NCBI RefSeq assembly: GCF_001466665.1
Contig: NZ_KQ758903.1
Location: 1,361,684 to 1,425,683, forward strand
Source of the DNA: Dehalogenimonas alkenigignens
GTDB lineage: Bacteria > Chloroflexota > Dehalococcoidia > Dehalococcoidales > Dehalococcoidaceae
Direction of reading: 5' to 3'
DNA length: 64,000 nucleotides
The first letter of the stretch is position 1; each line of letters starts with the position of its first letter. Both the position numbers and the translations under genes were made by a program. Shown in pieces: positions 35,428 to 43,785 of this stretch. The notes under the pieces were generated by a model. It saw only the letters and a program-made list of their open reading frames with translations, searched no databases and had not been told where the DNA came from.

Positions 35428-36102
35428 ATGCCGATTTATGAATACATCTGTCCGCAGTGCCGGAAGACATTTGAACTGCGGCGTCCATTCAGTGAATGTG
35501 ACGCGATAACCCCATGTCCAACCTGTAACGTTGAATGTGATCGGATTCTGTCATCAAATTTCTCTCAGGTAATGGCTACTCCGGCGGACAGTTACCTGCT
35601 GACCCAGGATAAAGCCAAGGAGAAGATGTGGTTATCACAAAGGCGGGTTGAAGATGACAAAATAAAGGATCCAGATCCTCTAGCCCGCTGGCGAAAAGAG
35701 CGCGAGCAGGCTTGCGGTAAGGGTCCTGAAGCTTGGGTGGAATGGGCTAAAGAAGAGCTGGTTAAACAGGAGAAAGAAAAAGACGAGAAGCGGATGAAGG
35801 AAACCGCTGAGAAGGATTATGCCGCTTGGGCGCTCAAATCTTCCAAAGTGGATCCGCTGGAAAAGACGCGGTATGAAGCCCTGAAAGAACTTCAAAAAAT
35901 TGATGCTGCTGAACAAGCCTACAAAGAAAAAATGAAGTGGAATCCTGCCACCGAAACCTGGGAAGAGGATAAGCCGGCTTTTGATTACCCGCCGGTCATC
36001 AAACCGACCGGACAGAAAAAAGAAAGCAAATTTGACCGAAAAAAGACGGTTACAGAGGAAGAATCGGAAAACGAGATACCTGAAGACGAGCAATATCTCT
36101 AA
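35428..36102 (+). CDS. FmdB-family zinc ribbon protein with a charged tail
   Basis: A 224-residue protein. Residues 1-42 are an FmdB-type zinc ribbon (MPIYEYICPQCRKTFE and later CPTCNVECDR, two CxxC knuckles). The remaining 180 residues are rich in Lys and Glu, probably helical or coiled, with no recognised domain. FmdB-like ribbons are widespread and mostly uncharacterised. The long tail is unusual, as most relatives are about 60-110 residues. The gene ends seven bases before tRNA-Ile. Confidence 0.8.
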   Translation: MPIYEYICPQCRKTFELRRPFSECDAITPCPTCNVECDRILSSNFSQVMATPADSYLLTQDKAKEKMWLSQRRVEDDKIKDPDPLARWRKEREQACGKGPEAWVEWAKEELVKQEKEKDEKRMKETAEKDYAAWALKSSKVDPLEKTRYEALKELQKIDAAEQAYKEKMKWNPATETWEEDKPAFDYPPVIKPTGQKKESKFDRKKTVTEEESENEIPEDEQYL

Positions 36103-36109
36103 AGCTACC

Positions 36110-36185
36110 GGGCTCGTAGCTCAGTGGTTAGAGCGGGCGGCTCATAACCGCTTGGTCGCAGGTTCGAAACCTGCCGAGCCCACCA
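36110..36185 (+). tRNA. tRNA-Ile2 (anticodon CAT, predicted lysidine-modified)
   Basis: Acceptor GGGCTCG/CGAGCCC, discriminator A and encoded CCA; the anticodon loop CTCATAA has CAT. The body TAGCTCAGTGGTTAGAGC and the stretch CGCTTGGTCGC resemble bacterial minor tRNA-Ile (ileX type) more than elongator tRNA-Met, so it should read AUA after TilS modification. The identity between Ile2 and Met is inferred by resemblance. Confidence 0.85.
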
Positions 36186-36200
36186 AATCAAACCTTTCAC

Positions 36201-36240
36201 AGAACGAGGAAGAGGATTTTCTTCCCCGTTCTTATTTTTT
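36201..36240 (+). terminator. Hairpin with T-tract between tRNA-Ile and hflX
   Basis: GAACGAGGAAGA pairs imperfectly with TCTTCCCCGTTC around a short loop and is followed by TTATTTTTT. The hflX ribosome binding site GGAGG starts at the very next base, so hflX needs readthrough of this hairpin or an unseen promoter; it may be an attenuator. Confidence 0.7.
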
Positions 36241-36251
36241 GGAGGAACTGG

Positions 36252-37436
36252 ATCATCGTTAAAAAACTGTTTGAGACGGTTGAAAAACCCGAAAAAACGA
36301 TACTTGTAGCCGTAGATACGGGGTCGCAAGCGATACAGTCGGGATGGACGGTCCAGGACTCACTCAACGAACTTGAGCAGTTATTAACAACAGCTGGTGG
36401 AGTATCAGTTGGCCGCCTCATTCAAAAACTGAGCCAGCCGAATAAATCGACTTATTTGGGTAAGGGGAAATTAGAAGAGTTATTATCTTTACAAAATACA
36501 CTTCAATATTCAATGGCGATCTTCGATGATGAACTCACGCCTGCTCAACAGAGAACACTTGAGGATTTCCTTAAAGTTAAGGTGATAGATCGTGCTGCTC
36601 TTATTCTGGATATTTTTGCTCGGCACGCCAAAACGATGGAAGGCAAACTTCAGGTGGAATTGGCGCAATACCAGTATCTGTTACCGCGCCTGGCGGGACA
36701 GTGGAGTCACCTTGAAAGACTTGGCGGCGGCATTGGTACCAGAGGACCTGGCGAGTCCCAACTCGAATCTGACAAACGGCTGTTACAACAAAGAATATCT
36801 AAGCTTAAAGATAATATCGATCGCGTGAGTCGGCAACGTAATCTGTATCGAAATACGAGACGCGCCCGCGGCATTCCAGTTATCGCCATCGTAGGATATA
36901 CAAACAGCGGGAAAAGCAGTTTGTTAAACGCGCTTACCAAGTCAAATGTTCAAGCAGAAAATAAACTATTCGCGACTTTAGACCCCACTACCAGGCGGAT
37001 AGGTCTGCCTGACAACCGTCAATTCTTACTAACCGATACAGTTGGTTTCATTAAAAAACTACCTCCAACAATCATAAAGGCGTTCCGGGCAACCCTTGAG
37101 GAAATCGTTGATTCAACCCTTCTAATACATGTCATCGATATCAATTCACCTAACGCCGTCGAGCAGTGTCAAACGGTGGAACAAATTCTAAATGACTTAG
37201 GCTTAGGAGAGAAACCCCGGATCACAGTATTTAACAAGATAGACCTTTTACCTGAGTTGAAGGGGAGAGTGAATGAACCTAACAGACTTTCCATGCTTGA
37301 CGACTTTCTGCAATTTCAACCTTCAAATACTGTCCTGACATCGGCAACTCGCAGATGGGGTCTAAAGAATCTACTAGAAACAATAGGCAGGTATCTGCCA
37401 GAACCATATCGATCAGAAGAAGGAAGCGTATCTTAA
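36252..37436 (+). CDS. hflX: GTPase HflX, apparently starting on ATC
   Basis: A ribosome-associated GTPase that splits stalled 70S ribosomes. The G-domain has VAIVGYTNSGKSSLLNAL, the DPTTRRI switch, LTDTVGFI and NKIDLL, and the N-terminal HflX domain includes RTLEDFLKVKVIDRAALILDIFA and GGGIGTRGPGESQLE. No ATG, GTG or TTG occurs in frame until the TTG at 36456, yet homologous sequence (ILVAVDTG, SLNELEQLLTTAGG, YLGKGKLEEL) is encoded from about 36297. GGAGG at 36241-36245 lies six or nine bases before two ATC codons (36252, 36255). Initiation on ATC gives about 394 residues, the normal length. Starting at 36456 would cut off half of the N-terminal domain. Confidence 0.85.
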   Translation: MIVKKLFETVEKPEKTILVAVDTGSQAIQSGWTVQDSLNELEQLLTTAGGVSVGRLIQKLSQPNKSTYLGKGKLEELLSLQNTLQYSMAIFDDELTPAQQRTLEDFLKVKVIDRAALILDIFARHAKTMEGKLQVELAQYQYLLPRLAGQWSHLERLGGGIGTRGPGESQLESDKRLLQQRISKLKDNIDRVSRQRNLYRNTRRARGIPVIAIVGYTNSGKSSLLNALTKSNVQAENKLFATLDPTTRRIGLPDNRQFLLTDTVGFIKKLPPTIIKAFRATLEEIVDSTLLIHVIDINSPNAVEQCQTVEQILNDLGLGEKPRITVFNKIDLLPELKGRVNEPNRLSMLDDFLQFQPSNTVLTSATRRWGLKNLLETIGRYLPEPYRSEEGSVS

Positions 37437-37476
37437 TCGAGAAGACTTAGGGATCGAATAAGGTTCGCACTATATA

Positions 37477-37492
37477 TGTTATGTAGTGTTAA
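37477..37492. repeat. 16-base sequence repeated inside dapL
   Basis: TGTTATGTAGTGTTAA is found here, between hflX and dapL, and again at 37848-37863 within dapL. The flanks are not alike. The rest of this 109-base gap between convergent genes holds no clear hairpin. Confidence 0.55.
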
Positions 37493-37545
37493 ACGATCCG
37501 CTATCATGGTAATTTGACATAATATTACTTGTTTCGTCAAACATT

Positions 37546-38730
37546 TTATCTGTTTTTTGAACGTCCGAGTGTACCTTTCCACGCTGATAGACGTGATAAA
37601 CCCTTCACAAGGCTGGCATCAGGGATAGTCAGAGACAACCTAACATAGCCTTCGCCTGCCTTGCCGTAACCGGTCCCTGGAGTTACCACAACCCCAACCT
37701 GTTCTAACAGTTCTGAAGCGAATCCAGCGGAATCGTACCCTGGAGGTACTTTAGCCCACACATAGAGACTTGCCTTGGGAAGCAAAACCTCCAGTCCCAT
37801 ATCGCGAAGAGTTTCAACCATTAGATCGCGACGTCTCTGATAAATATTGTTATGTAGTGTTAATTCATCCTGGGGACCAGTCAATGCCTCGACTGCCGCA
37901 AGTTGTATTGCCTGGGGGATCCCCGAATCCAAATTAGATTTAAACCGTTTGAGCGCGTCGATAACCTGAGAATTACCAACAACCATGCCAACGCGCCATC
38001 CAGTCATATTGTAACTCTTGGATAATGAATGGAACTCAACGCCGACTTCTTTCGCACCAACCGCCTGCAAGAAACTCGGCGGGCGGTAACCATCATAGGC
38101 AACTTCGGTATAAGGTCCGTCATGGCACACGATTATGTCATGTTGTTTGGCGAAAGCGACAACGCGGTCAAAAAAGGCCGTATCTGCCACCGCTCCAGTT
38201 GGATTGTTAGGATAACAGATCCATAATATCTTGGCTCTATCCAAGATGGTTTGAGGGACAGCACCCAGGTCAGGCAGATATCCATTCTCCGGGCGAAGAG
38301 GCAAATAGTACGGTTCTGCATCAGCAAGTGTAGTACTGATACTATAAACAGGATAAGCTGGATCAGGGACCAAAGCAACATCTCCGGGATTCAACAAACA
38401 CCAGGCAAGGTGCCCGATGCCTTCCTTTGAGCCGATTAGAGGCAACACCTCCGCGTTAGGGTCTAGACCAACATCAAATCTCTGCTGATACCATTGAGCG
38501 ATAGCCTGCCGTAATTCCGGCAACCCTTCGGATTCAGGATAACGGTGATTGGCCGGATCTTTGGCCGCCTGGCATAGGCGCTCGATAATATGCGATGGTG
38601 TTGCCAGGTCAGGATCGCCTATCCCAAAACTGATTACTTCTTCACCACGGGCTCGCTTCTCGGCGATTTTTCTACTGATGGTGACAAACAGATATGGCGG
38701 AAGATTTTCGATCCGTTTGGCGATTTGCAT
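37546..38730 (-). CDS. dapL: LL-diaminopimelate aminotransferase
   Basis: A 394-residue PLP enzyme that turns tetrahydrodipicolinate and glutamate into LL-diaminopimelate in one step, for lysine synthesis. The PLP lysine is in HSLSKSYNMTGWRVG, with ICYPNNPTGAV and HDGPYTEVAYDGY as further family marks; it ends on TIPDASLVKGLSRL. Its place next to dapF supports DapL over a general class I aminotransferase. The ATG at 38730 (AAAGG upstream) is preferred to a start 30 codons earlier, which would overlap dapF. It is the last gene of a seven-gene operon. Confidence 0.92.
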   Translation of the reverse strand: MQIAKRIENLPPYLFVTISRKIAEKRARGEEVISFGIGDPDLATPSHIIERLCQAAKDPANHRYPESEGLPELRQAIAQWYQQRFDVGLDPNAEVLPLIGSKEGIGHLAWCLLNPGDVALVPDPAYPVYSISTTLADAEPYYLPLRPENGYLPDLGAVPQTILDRAKILWICYPNNPTGAVADTAFFDRVVAFAKQHDIIVCHDGPYTEVAYDGYRPPSFLQAVGAKEVGVEFHSLSKSYNMTGWRVGMVVGNSQVIDALKRFKSNLDSGIPQAIQLAAVEALTGPQDELTLHNNIYQRRRDLMVETLRDMGLEVLLPKASLYVWAKVPPGYDSAGFASELLEQVGVVVTPGTGYGKAGEGYVRLSLTIPDASLVKGLSRLSAWKGTLGRSKNR

Positions 38731-38750
38731 CCTCAAGCCTTTCAAACCCT

Positions 38751-39599
38751 CTATTTTAACCAGCTGCCGTTGAATACGGTTTCGGCCCGACCCGATAAGT
38801 AAACCTCCCCTTGCCCGCACCAGTCCGCAGTTAACTGGCCACCTGGAAGTTTTATGTCAACTCTATTTCCGGTGCGTCCCAAAATCCAACCGGCTACGGC
38901 GACGGCACAGGCTCCAGTACCGCATGCGAGGGTCTCCCCTACTCCGCGCTCCCACACTCTCATCTCGACGGTTCCGTGATTAATAACTCTGACGACTTCA
39001 AGATTTGTTCTTTTAGGAAACATTGAGTTGCGCTCAATCATCGGGCCGATGATATTTAAAGGGAAATCGGCGACTGCATCGTCTATGAAACACACCGCAT
39101 GTGGATTTCCCATGGATACGAAATTGAGATTTAGTTGTTTCCCGTTTGCCTCAACGGGATAATTGGATATCATGCCGCAAATGCGGTCTCCAAGATCGGA
39201 ATCGATTTCTACGGGAATTTCATCCGGTTCGAGAATGGGTACGCCCATACCAATTTTGATATTGGGAGAGCCGTTTATCAGGGTCACCTGTGCTATCCGA
39301 ATACCCCCATAAGTCTCGATGGAGAGCATTTCACCAGGCGCCATTCCGGTGGTTATAAGATGATGCACCAGGCAGCGAAGGCCGTTGCCACACGCTTCGG
39401 CTTCGGATCCATCTGCATTGAAGATCCTCATACGGAAATCAGCTTTTAAAGATGGCAACAGAACCAGTAATCCATCTGAACCCACGCCATAATGACGGTC
39501 ACATATTGCCAGGGCAAGGCTTTTCCAATCGAAAGCGTCCTCTCGAGACTCAACGAGGACGAAGTCATTGCCGACACTCTGTACTTTAGTAAAATCCAT
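38751..39599 (-). CDS. dapF: Diaminopimelate epimerase
   Basis: A 282-residue cofactor-free racemase that makes meso-diaminopimelate from the LL form. The two catalytic cysteines are in EACGNGLRCLV and LACGTGACAVAVA. It has the opening KVQSVGNDFVLVE and the MGNPHAVCF segment. I start at the ATG at 39599 (AAGGTG at good spacing); a GTG three codons upstream is possible. It overlaps the end of miaA by 14 bases. Confidence 0.95.
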   Translation of the reverse strand: MDFTKVQSVGNDFVLVESREDAFDWKSLALAICDRHYGVGSDGLLVLLPSLKADFRMRIFNADGSEAEACGNGLRCLVHHLITTGMAPGEMLSIETYGGIRIAQVTLINGSPNIKIGMGVPILEPDEIPVEIDSDLGDRICGMISNYPVEANGKQLNLNFVSMGNPHAVCFIDDAVADFPLNIIGPMIERNSMFPKRTNLEVVRVINHGTVEMRVWERGVGETLACGTGACAVAVAGWILGRTGNRVDIKLPGGQLTADWCGQGEVYLSGRAETVFNGSWLK

Positions 39600-40521
39600 T
39601 TCCGACACCTTCTCCCCTTATGAACGCCAGAACCAGGTTATTAACATCGGGCTTGTATTCGCTGGCTGTGATATCAAACCAGTGGATTCTATCGTCACTC
39701 AGCCGAAACCAATTGTATTGCTGTCGTACCAATCTGTGGGTTTCTGCTTTAATACGCTCACTTAAACCTTCATAATCCAGCTCGCCTCGAAGGTACTTAA
39801 TAACTTCCTTATAACCAACGCTTTTGAATCCGGGTGTTTCTGAAGAAAATCCCCTGGTCAGGAGACTTTCAACCTCCTCGACAAAGCCTTTACACAGCAT
39901 TTTATCAACTCGCTGGTCAATCCGTCGATAAAGCTCAGTCCTGCTGCATGTAAGCCCGATAACTAGAATTCTGTATGGCGGAGGTATCTTTTTTGATTTG
40001 TTGGGATCCTGCTGATGTGTACTTAACTGTATCTCGAGAGCCCGGATAACTCTGCGGATGTTACGCGGGTCTATTGATAAAGCCCTTTTCTCATCAAGCT
40101 GCCGATAAAGGGCTTCGGGGCCTTCTTTTCTGGCGCGGTTCTCAAGAACTCGACGTAAGGTCTGATCCGGCGGCACTTTGGATATCTGCCAGCCCTCGAG
40201 CAAAGACCATACGTATAGACCGCTACCGCCCACCAAAATGGGTATACATTTTCGAGATTGGACCTCTCCAATGATCGCGTTCGCCGCCTGTTGAAATTCC
40301 GCGATGTTATAGTCTTCACTCGGCTCGATGATATCTATCAGATAATGCGGGACGTTATCTCTTTCCTCAACAGACAATTTTGCTGTGCCAATATCCAGGT
40401 GCCGGGAAAACTGACGGCTATCGGCATTAATAATCGCTCCGCCAAATATTTTTGCTAGTTCAACAGCCAGAGCGCTTTTACCAGTACCTGTCGGGCCCAC
40501 AACAGCTATCAATCGGTTCAC
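39586..40521 (-). CDS. miaA: tRNA dimethylallyltransferase
   Basis: A 311-residue enzyme that adds the dimethylallyl group to A37 of tRNAs reading U-initial codons. It has the P-loop VVGPTGTGKSALAVELA, the INADSRQ motif, GTAKLS, and VGGSGLYVWSL. The isoprenoid donor comes from the methylerythritol phosphate pathway, whose first gene, dxs, starts this same operon. Confidence 0.96.
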   Translation of the reverse strand: MNRLIAVVGPTGTGKSALAVELAKIFGGAIINADSRQFSRHLDIGTAKLSVEERDNVPHYLIDIIEPSEDYNIAEFQQAANAIIGEVQSRKCIPILVGGSGLYVWSLLEGWQISKVPPDQTLRRVLENRARKEGPEALYRQLDEKRALSIDPRNIRRVIRALEIQLSTHQQDPNKSKKIPPPYRILVIGLTCSRTELYRRIDQRVDKMLCKGFVEEVESLLTRGFSSETPGFKSVGYKEVIKYLRGELDYEGLSERIKAETHRLVRQQYNWFRLSDDRIHWFDITASEYKPDVNNLVLAFIRGEGVGNGFY

Positions 40522-40545
40522 GATGTAGCTTTCCGTAGATACAAC

Positions 40546-41307
40546 TTAACAGCTACTTTTCGCAGCTTGCCGGACGATTGACAAAAACAATCCGGGCTTG
40601 AGGCTGGCTCCGCCGACTAAAGCCCCGTCGATATCCGGCTCAGCTAGCATTTCAAGGATATTTTCTGGGTTAACACTGCCCCCGTAAAGGATCGGAAGCT
40701 CGTTTGCCGCAGTTTCAGTGAATATCTCAGCAATCTGGCGCCGGATAAATGCCATCATTTTTTGAGCATACGTTCCGGTCGCAGCTTTTCCGGTACCTAT
40801 CGCCCACACCGGTTCATAGGCAACCATAAGATTAGAGGAAGTTAACCCGCTCAAGCCGACCCGGAGTTGTTCACTGATAACAGACTCTGAAGTACCGGAT
40901 TCATTTTGCTTAAGATTTTCGCCGACACACATGATCGGCTTGAGTCCATGCCGGAGTGCCGCTTTCATTTTCCGATTTACGATCTCATCTACTTCGTTAA
41001 AATATGCTCTTCGCTCGGAGTGCCCGACAATCACATACTGGCAAAGGTCACTCAGCATTGACCCCGATATCTCACCTGTGTAAGCCCCTTTATCCTCGTA
41101 AAATAAATCTTGGGCGCCTAACCTAATCGAGGTGCCTTGGAGCAATTCCTTTATCTTTGCGAGCGAAATGAACGGCGGACAGATAATTTTCTCAACGGTG
41201 TCAATTTCGTCGAGTTCGTATCGTAGTCCATTCACTAACTCTACAGCTTCATCCAAAACTGTGTTCATCTTCCAGTTACCGGCAATGACCCGAATACGTT
41301 GCGACAT
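40546..41307 (-). CDS. tpiA: Triosephosphate isomerase
   Basis: A 253-residue TIM-barrel enzyme interconverting dihydroxyacetone phosphate and glyceraldehyde-3-phosphate. Catalytic residues are visible in AGNWKMN (Lys), IVGHSERR (His) and AYEPVWAIGTG (Glu). The phosphate loop is LYGGSVNPEN and GGASLKPG. The ATG at 41307 matches the family N-terminus; ATG at 41322 is an alternative. Both lie near the apgM stop, so translation may be coupled. Confidence 0.96.
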   Translation of the reverse strand: MSQRIRVIAGNWKMNTVLDEAVELVNGLRYELDEIDTVEKIICPPFISLAKIKELLQGTSIRLGAQDLFYEDKGAYTGEISGSMLSDLCQYVIVGHSERRAYFNEVDEIVNRKMKAALRHGLKPIMCVGENLKQNESGTSESVISEQLRVGLSGLTSSNLMVAYEPVWAIGTGKAATGTYAQKMMAFIRRQIAEIFTETAANELPILYGGSVNPENILEMLAEPDIDGALVGGASLKPGLFLSIVRQAAKSSC

Positions 41308-41311
41308 TATT

Positions 41312-42541
41312 TCAAGCACCATATTTCCCAAGTTTTAAAGCATTGGCCATGACTAGCGGCATCAAATGGTATGCTGGCAACCTGCCGAGACCGCCCTGAC
41401 AGCAAGCGGTTTCATTGAACTCCCGAACCGTATCTGGTCGGCAGTAGCGGCCAGATACCATCACCGGTACCGGGTGCCAACTGTGGCTTCCCATCATTGC
41501 CGGAGTCGAGTGATCGCCCGTCACTAAAATAACTTCTGGATTCAGTTCGGTGATCAACGGCAAGCACCGATCAAACTCTTCGATGGCGCTGACTTTACGC
41601 TGAAAGTTGCCATCCTCCCCTGCCGCATCCGTAGCCTTTATATGGAAAAAGAAGAAGTCGAATTGGCGATAATTGGCTTTCAGGATTTCCAACTGTCCAC
41701 TCAACGAGGTTCCGCTCTTCAACACGGTCATACCCACAACTTTAGCCAATCCTCGATACATTGGATACCCGGCGATAGCGCATGCGTTTAATTTGTAGAC
41801 CTCTTTGAAACTCAAAAAGGACGGCTTTTTCGAGAAGCCCCGAAGTAACAAACCATTAGCAGGATGAAAATCGCTGATAATCTCCGCTGCGGTCTCAAGA
41901 AAACGGTTGACAATGGAAGCGGTTCGGTTTGCTGAAGACTGCGATGGAAAAACTGCTAACGGACGAGAACCGGTACGTTGGGGATCGGAATCACTGAGGG
42001 CATCTGAAAGCCCTCCACCACGGAAAACCGCAACTAACCTATGATCCTTAACTGGCTCCACAAGAACTTGGACACCGTCAATCTCGATGTTATTTAACAG
42101 CGCGGCGATCTGCTGACTTTTTTCGGTGTTTATTCTCCCGGCTCTCCGGTCAACGATGACACCATTATCATCCAGAGTGCATAAATTGACTCGGGCAGCC
42201 ACGTCACCTTCTTCCAGCTCAAAATCGATACCCAAAGCTTCGAGAATACCGCGGCCGATTATAAACTTTAGCGGGTCATATCCAAATAAGCCCAAATGCC
42301 CCGGCCCGCTTCCCGGAGTGATACCCGGCATAACCGGGTCAGATAAACCGCAAACACATTTAGCAGCAAGGGCGTTAAGATTAGGCACCGCAGCGCTTTC
42401 CAGTTCGGTACGTCCGGTTTCAGGACTTGGTAATCCCCCGAGACCATCCAGTACGATCATAACAATTTTGCTGGGAGTTTCCAGCGATAATTCACGCATC
42501 AATGAAATCTGGTCAACCGAATTCATTATGTTAGAGCTCAT
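41312..42541 (-). CDS. apgM: Archaeal-type 2,3-bisphosphoglycerate-independent phosphoglycerate mutase
   Basis: A 409-residue alkaline-phosphatase-fold enzyme that interconverts 3- and 2-phosphoglycerate. Family marks are VMIVLDGLGGLPSP with the metal-binding aspartate, the PGITPGSGPGHLGLFGYDP motif with the nucleophilic serine, FFFFHIKATDAAGEDG and LVTGDHSTPAMMGSHSWHPVP. This is the ApgM type and not the GpmI type usual in bacteria. It overlaps pgk by four bases (ATGA). Confidence 0.94.
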   Translation of the reverse strand: MSSNIMNSVDQISLMRELSLETPSKIVMIVLDGLGGLPSPETGRTELESAAVPNLNALAAKCVCGLSDPVMPGITPGSGPGHLGLFGYDPLKFIIGRGILEALGIDFELEEGDVAARVNLCTLDDNGVIVDRRAGRINTEKSQQIAALLNNIEIDGVQVLVEPVKDHRLVAVFRGGGLSDALSDSDPQRTGSRPLAVFPSQSSANRTASIVNRFLETAAEIISDFHPANGLLLRGFSKKPSFLSFKEVYKLNACAIAGYPMYRGLAKVVGMTVLKSGTSLSGQLEILKANYRQFDFFFFHIKATDAAGEDGNFQRKVSAIEEFDRCLPLITELNPEVILVTGDHSTPAMMGSHSWHPVPVMVSGRYCRPDTVREFNETACCQGGLGRLPAYHLMPLVMANALKLGKYGA

Positions 42542-43725
42542 AGCTTTCTCATCAATGCTTCGACACCGGGAAGGTTTTCACCGGACAAATACTGCATCGA
42601 TGCTCCGCCCCCAGTGGAAACGAAACTCATTTTATCGGCAAGTTTAAGTTCCGCCACAATTTCAGCGGTCGAACCGCCACCGATAATGGTAGTTGCGTGT
42701 AATCGGCTGATGACATCTGCCATGCACTTGGTGCCTTCTGAGAATTGCGGCATTTCATATATTCCCATTGGACCATTCCAAAAAACGGTTCGGCAGCGTT
42801 CAAGTTCCCGGGTGAATTGGTTTATTGTCAGCAAGCCTATATCAACGATCTTCCCCAGTGGAGGGATATTCTCAACCTGAACGCAAATCCCGCGGGCTTC
42901 AGGTGTTAGATCACCGGTCACAACCACATCTCTGGGTAAGAGTAATCGAATATTATGTTGTGCAGCTTTGGCCATGATTTTCGCTGCCAGCTCAAGGCCC
43001 TTTTCGTCAACAATGGACTTCCCAACGATGTAATTATTCGCTTTGAGAAAAGTCGCCGCCATACCACCGCCGACAAGGATTACATCCACCTTATCCATGA
43101 CGTTTTCAAGTAGCTTCACCTTATCCGCTATCTTTGCGCCGCCGAACAGCACACAGAAAGGCCGCACCGGTTTTTCAAGAATATGACCTAATGAATTCAG
43201 CTCTTTCTCCAGAAGCAAGCCGGCGACTGATGGCAGGTGCCGTGTGATGCCCACGATTGAGGCATGCTTGCGATGAGCAGTGCCGAAGGCATCATCGACA
43301 AAGATGTCGGCAAAACGAGCAAGTCTCGCCGAAAATTCAGGATCGTTAGTTTCTTCCTCTGAATGGAACCGCAGGTTTTCTAGGAGCAGGATATCTCCAT
43401 CCGCCATGCTGTTTACGCCACTCTCGACTTCTGGCCCAATGCATTTATCAATGAATCTCACCGGGTGCCGAATCAATTCCGATAGACGTTCTCCCGTTAC
43501 TTCAAGAGACATCGAGGGAATGGATTTACCATCGGGCCTCCCGAGATGGGATACAATGATTACCTTTGCCCCTTGCTCAACCAGATATTCCAGCGTTGGT
43601 ATTGCGGCACGGATGCGGCCATCGTCTGAAATGCTCCCGTTTGGGTTCAACGGCACATTGAAATCTACCCGAACGAGAACACGCTTGCCTTTGACATCAA
43701 CGTCACGCACCGTCATTCGATCCAT
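42538..43725 (-). CDS. pgk: Phosphoglycerate kinase
   Basis: A 395-residue glycolytic/gluconeogenic kinase. The N-terminal half has VRVDFNVPLN, SHLGRPDG and the basic patch at HRKHASIVG; the C-terminal half has GGAKIADKV, FWNGPMGIYE and the nucleotide loop GGGSTAEIV. AGGAG precedes the ATG at 43725. In this lineage it probably works in the gluconeogenic direction. Confidence 0.98.
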   Translation of the reverse strand: MDRMTVRDVDVKGKRVLVRVDFNVPLNPNGSISDDGRIRAAIPTLEYLVEQGAKVIIVSHLGRPDGKSIPSMSLEVTGERLSELIRHPVRFIDKCIGPEVESGVNSMADGDILLLENLRFHSEEETNDPEFSARLARFADIFVDDAFGTAHRKHASIVGITRHLPSVAGLLLEKELNSLGHILEKPVRPFCVLFGGAKIADKVKLLENVMDKVDVILVGGGMAATFLKANNYIVGKSIVDEKGLELAAKIMAKAAQHNIRLLLPRDVVVTGDLTPEARGICVQVENIPPLGKIVDIGLLTINQFTRELERCRTVFWNGPMGIYEMPQFSEGTKCMADVISRLHATTIIGGGSTAEIVAELKLADKMSFVSTGGGASMQYLSGENLPGVEALMRKL

Positions 43726-43785
43726 GATGGCTCCTGATGCTTCGTTCGGGACAATTCCAGATAATTTAATCTTGCCGGTAAACCT

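Noticed and set aside
36110-36185. Elongator tRNA-Met for the CAT tRNA
   Set aside because: The body is closer to minor tRNA-Ile2; not excluded, but less likely.
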